From: Streptomyces tauricus
GTDB taxonomy: Bacteria; Actinomycetota; Actinomycetes; Streptomycetales; Streptomycetaceae
NCBI RefSeq assembly: GCF_014650955.1
Contig: NZ_BMVY01000004.1
Span: forward strand, 124,001 to 188,000
Reading direction: 5' to 3'
Length of the DNA: 64,000 nucleotides
Shown here: piece after piece, positions 63,196-64,000 of the stretch
Position numbering within the stretch: the first letter of the stretch is position 1
Layout of the letters: every line of letters begins with the position of its first letter
Translations under genes and position numbers: made by a program
The notes under the pieces: generated by a model
What the model was told of the DNA's origin: nothing
The model's input: only the letters and a program-made list of their open reading frames with translations
Databases searched by the model: none

Positions 63196-64000
63196 TCAGT
63201 CCTGTGCGGGTGGGGGTGCGGGGGTGGGTGCGGGTGCGGGTGCCGGTGCCGGTGCCGGTGCCGGTGCCGGTACTGGTACTGATGCCGGTGTCGCGGGGCG
63301 GTCGTGTGGACCCCGGGCCACCCAGCCCTTCTCGTACGTGTGCCAGCCGAGCTGGAGGCGGGTCGTGACGCCCGTCAGCTCCATCAGCCGCTTCACCCGG
63401 CGCTGTACGGTCCGCAGCCCCAGATCGAGCTGTTTGGCGACGCTCGCGTCGGTCAGCCCGGCGAGGAGCAGGGAGAGGATCTCCAGGTCGGTGCCGTCCG
63501 GCCCGTCCCGCTCCTCCTCGACGACCGTGCCGGGCTCGCCGGGCGTCGCGGGTGTGCCCAGGCGCAGGGGCAGGGCGTCCCGCCACACCGACTCGAACAG
63601 ACCCGACAGTGATTCGAGCAGCCCGCTGGCGTGGACGACGAGCGCGGCGGGCTCCAGGGCCTGCGAGGTCAGCGGCACCATCGCGAGGGACCGGTCGACG
63701 ATCACCAGCTTGGTCGGCACCTCGTCCACGACCCGTACCCGCTCGTCACGGCCGAGGGCCGCGGAGAGTTCGGCGATGCCGCCCGGCAGGTGCAGGACCG
63801 AGCGTTCGACGACCACGCGGTAGCGGACGCCCCGGCCGGCGGCCTGCTCCTCCGCGTCGTTGTCCGTCCCGGAGACGACGACGGGGTTGCCCGTGACCAG
63901 GGCGCACACCTCGTCGCTCGCGCCCAGCTGGAGCTGCAGGAAGCGCTGGGCGACCGCGGCGGCACCCGTCACCACCTCCACCAGGTCGACGGCTGCGGGT
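63196..64000 (-). CDS. LuxR-type helix-turn-helix regulator (partial, 5' end beyond the window)
   Basis: The C-terminal 267 codons of a regulator that continues past the right edge. The visible core (VRYRVVVERSVLHLPGGIAE, VRVVDEVPTKLVIVDRSLAM) is the sensor part of the TrmB/LuxR-like proteins of Streptomyces. The C-terminal DNA-binding domain is ILSLLLAGLTDASVAKQLDL and GLRTVQRRVKRLMELTGVTT. The last 30 residues are a Pro-Ala repeat encoded by a GTGCCG-type tandem DNA repeat (63207-63290), which probably expanded recently. The start is not visible. Confidence 0.85.
   Translation of the reverse strand, partial: PAAVDLVEVVTGAAAVAQRFLQLQLGASDEVCALVTGNPVVVSGTDNDAEEQAAGRGVRYRVVVERSVLHLPGGIAELSAALGRDERVRVVDEVPTKLVIVDRSLAMVPLTSQALEPAALVVHASGLLESLSGLFESVWRDALPLRLGTPATPGEPGTVVEEERDGPDGTDLEILSLLLAGLTDASVAKQLDLGLRTVQRRVKRLMELTGVTTRLQLGWHTYEKGWVARGPHDRPATPASVPVPAPAPAPAPAPAPAPTPAPPPAQD
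63207..63290. repeat. Hexamer-type tandem repeat in the regulator tail
   Basis: GTGCGG and GTGCCG units repeat many times, then decay to GTACTG/GATGCCG. Read on the minus strand it encodes the alternating Pro-Ala tail of the LuxR-type protein. Confidence 0.9.

Overview
The window is a high-GC actinobacterial chromosome segment and almost certainly Streptomyces. The evidence is strong third-position G/C bias in the real genes, many GTG and TTG starts, several apparently leaderless promoters, typical Streptomyces families (an XRE/DUF397/HATPase regulatory trio, DrrAB-type ABC exporter, AldO, RICIN-tailed secreted hydrolases, many AraC/TetR/LacI regulators) and a GC-rich dispersed intergenic element with 13 recognisable copies. 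No tRNA, rRNA, CRISPR array, integrase or transposase was seen. The content looks like a chromosome arm: secreted enzymes, regulators, gene remnants and one biosynthetic locus.

Left edge (1-6342, all minus strand): the 5' part of a nonribosomal-peptide locus. Transcription order is a carrier-protein/Pls-type membrane terminal domain, an adenylation-carrier protein, a TauD/SyrP-like dioxygenase, and an SbnB-like enzyme cut by the window edge. A Pls-type terminal domain beside a 2,3-diaminopropionate (Dap) enzyme suggests a poly- or oligo-Dap product made by a synthetase split over two polypeptides. A roughly 780-base leader follows, carrying a perfect 12+12 bp palindrome.

7.1-15.3 kb: a BrkB/YihY membrane protein, an NmrA-like reductase divergent from two AraC-type regulators, a six-copy array of the dispersed element, a VOC protein, and a DUF4097/ABC ATPase/ABC permease operon. 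That operon is divergent from a regulator with an IS30-like HTH and a MarR/GbsR-like half, across an intergenic region rich in GTTGC half-sites.

15.3-25.2 kb: a small ThuA protein, a LacI regulator, a type-B carboxylesterase, methionine aminopeptidase divergent from a small XRE protein, and two large secreted proteins (ThuA-DUF1080-RICIN and sugar dehydrogenase-PKD-CBM-RICIN). Together they suggest extracellular oxidative carbohydrate breakdown.

25.4-35.7 kb: a membrane protein, homocysteine methyltransferase, a decayed stretch (a mycothiol-dependent maleylpyruvate-isomerase-like pseudogene and a downstream fragment), a GH43/SGNH-esterase pair for plant polysaccharide, a PEP-mutase/isocitrate-lyase family protein, a Nudix hydrolase, an uncharacterised cupin-like/barrel membrane protein operon, and a TetR regulator.

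35.8-48.9 kb: a secreted nuclease-like protein with a jacalin-like domain, preceded by a 17-bp tandem array; a Tat-exported PHP protein with a His-rich leader; the HATPase/XRE/DUF397 trio; an AraC regulator; a small secreted I36-like protein; a WxL-type surface pair (DUF916 protein and WxL-tailed phosphatase); a HupE-like membrane protein; and a lipoprotein.

48.9-64 kb: GH2 beta-galactosidase, a decayed sugar-ABC permease and alditol oxidase; a radical SAM protein with unusual cysteine spacing; a sigma-like/zinc-finger/transmembrane/CBM2 fusion; a 23-codon small ORF before rsgA; an alkylation-repair operon (Ada-AlkA fusion plus ogt); an F420/PPOX protein; an SGNH hydrolase; a DUF456 protein; and a LuxR-type regulator cut by the right edge.
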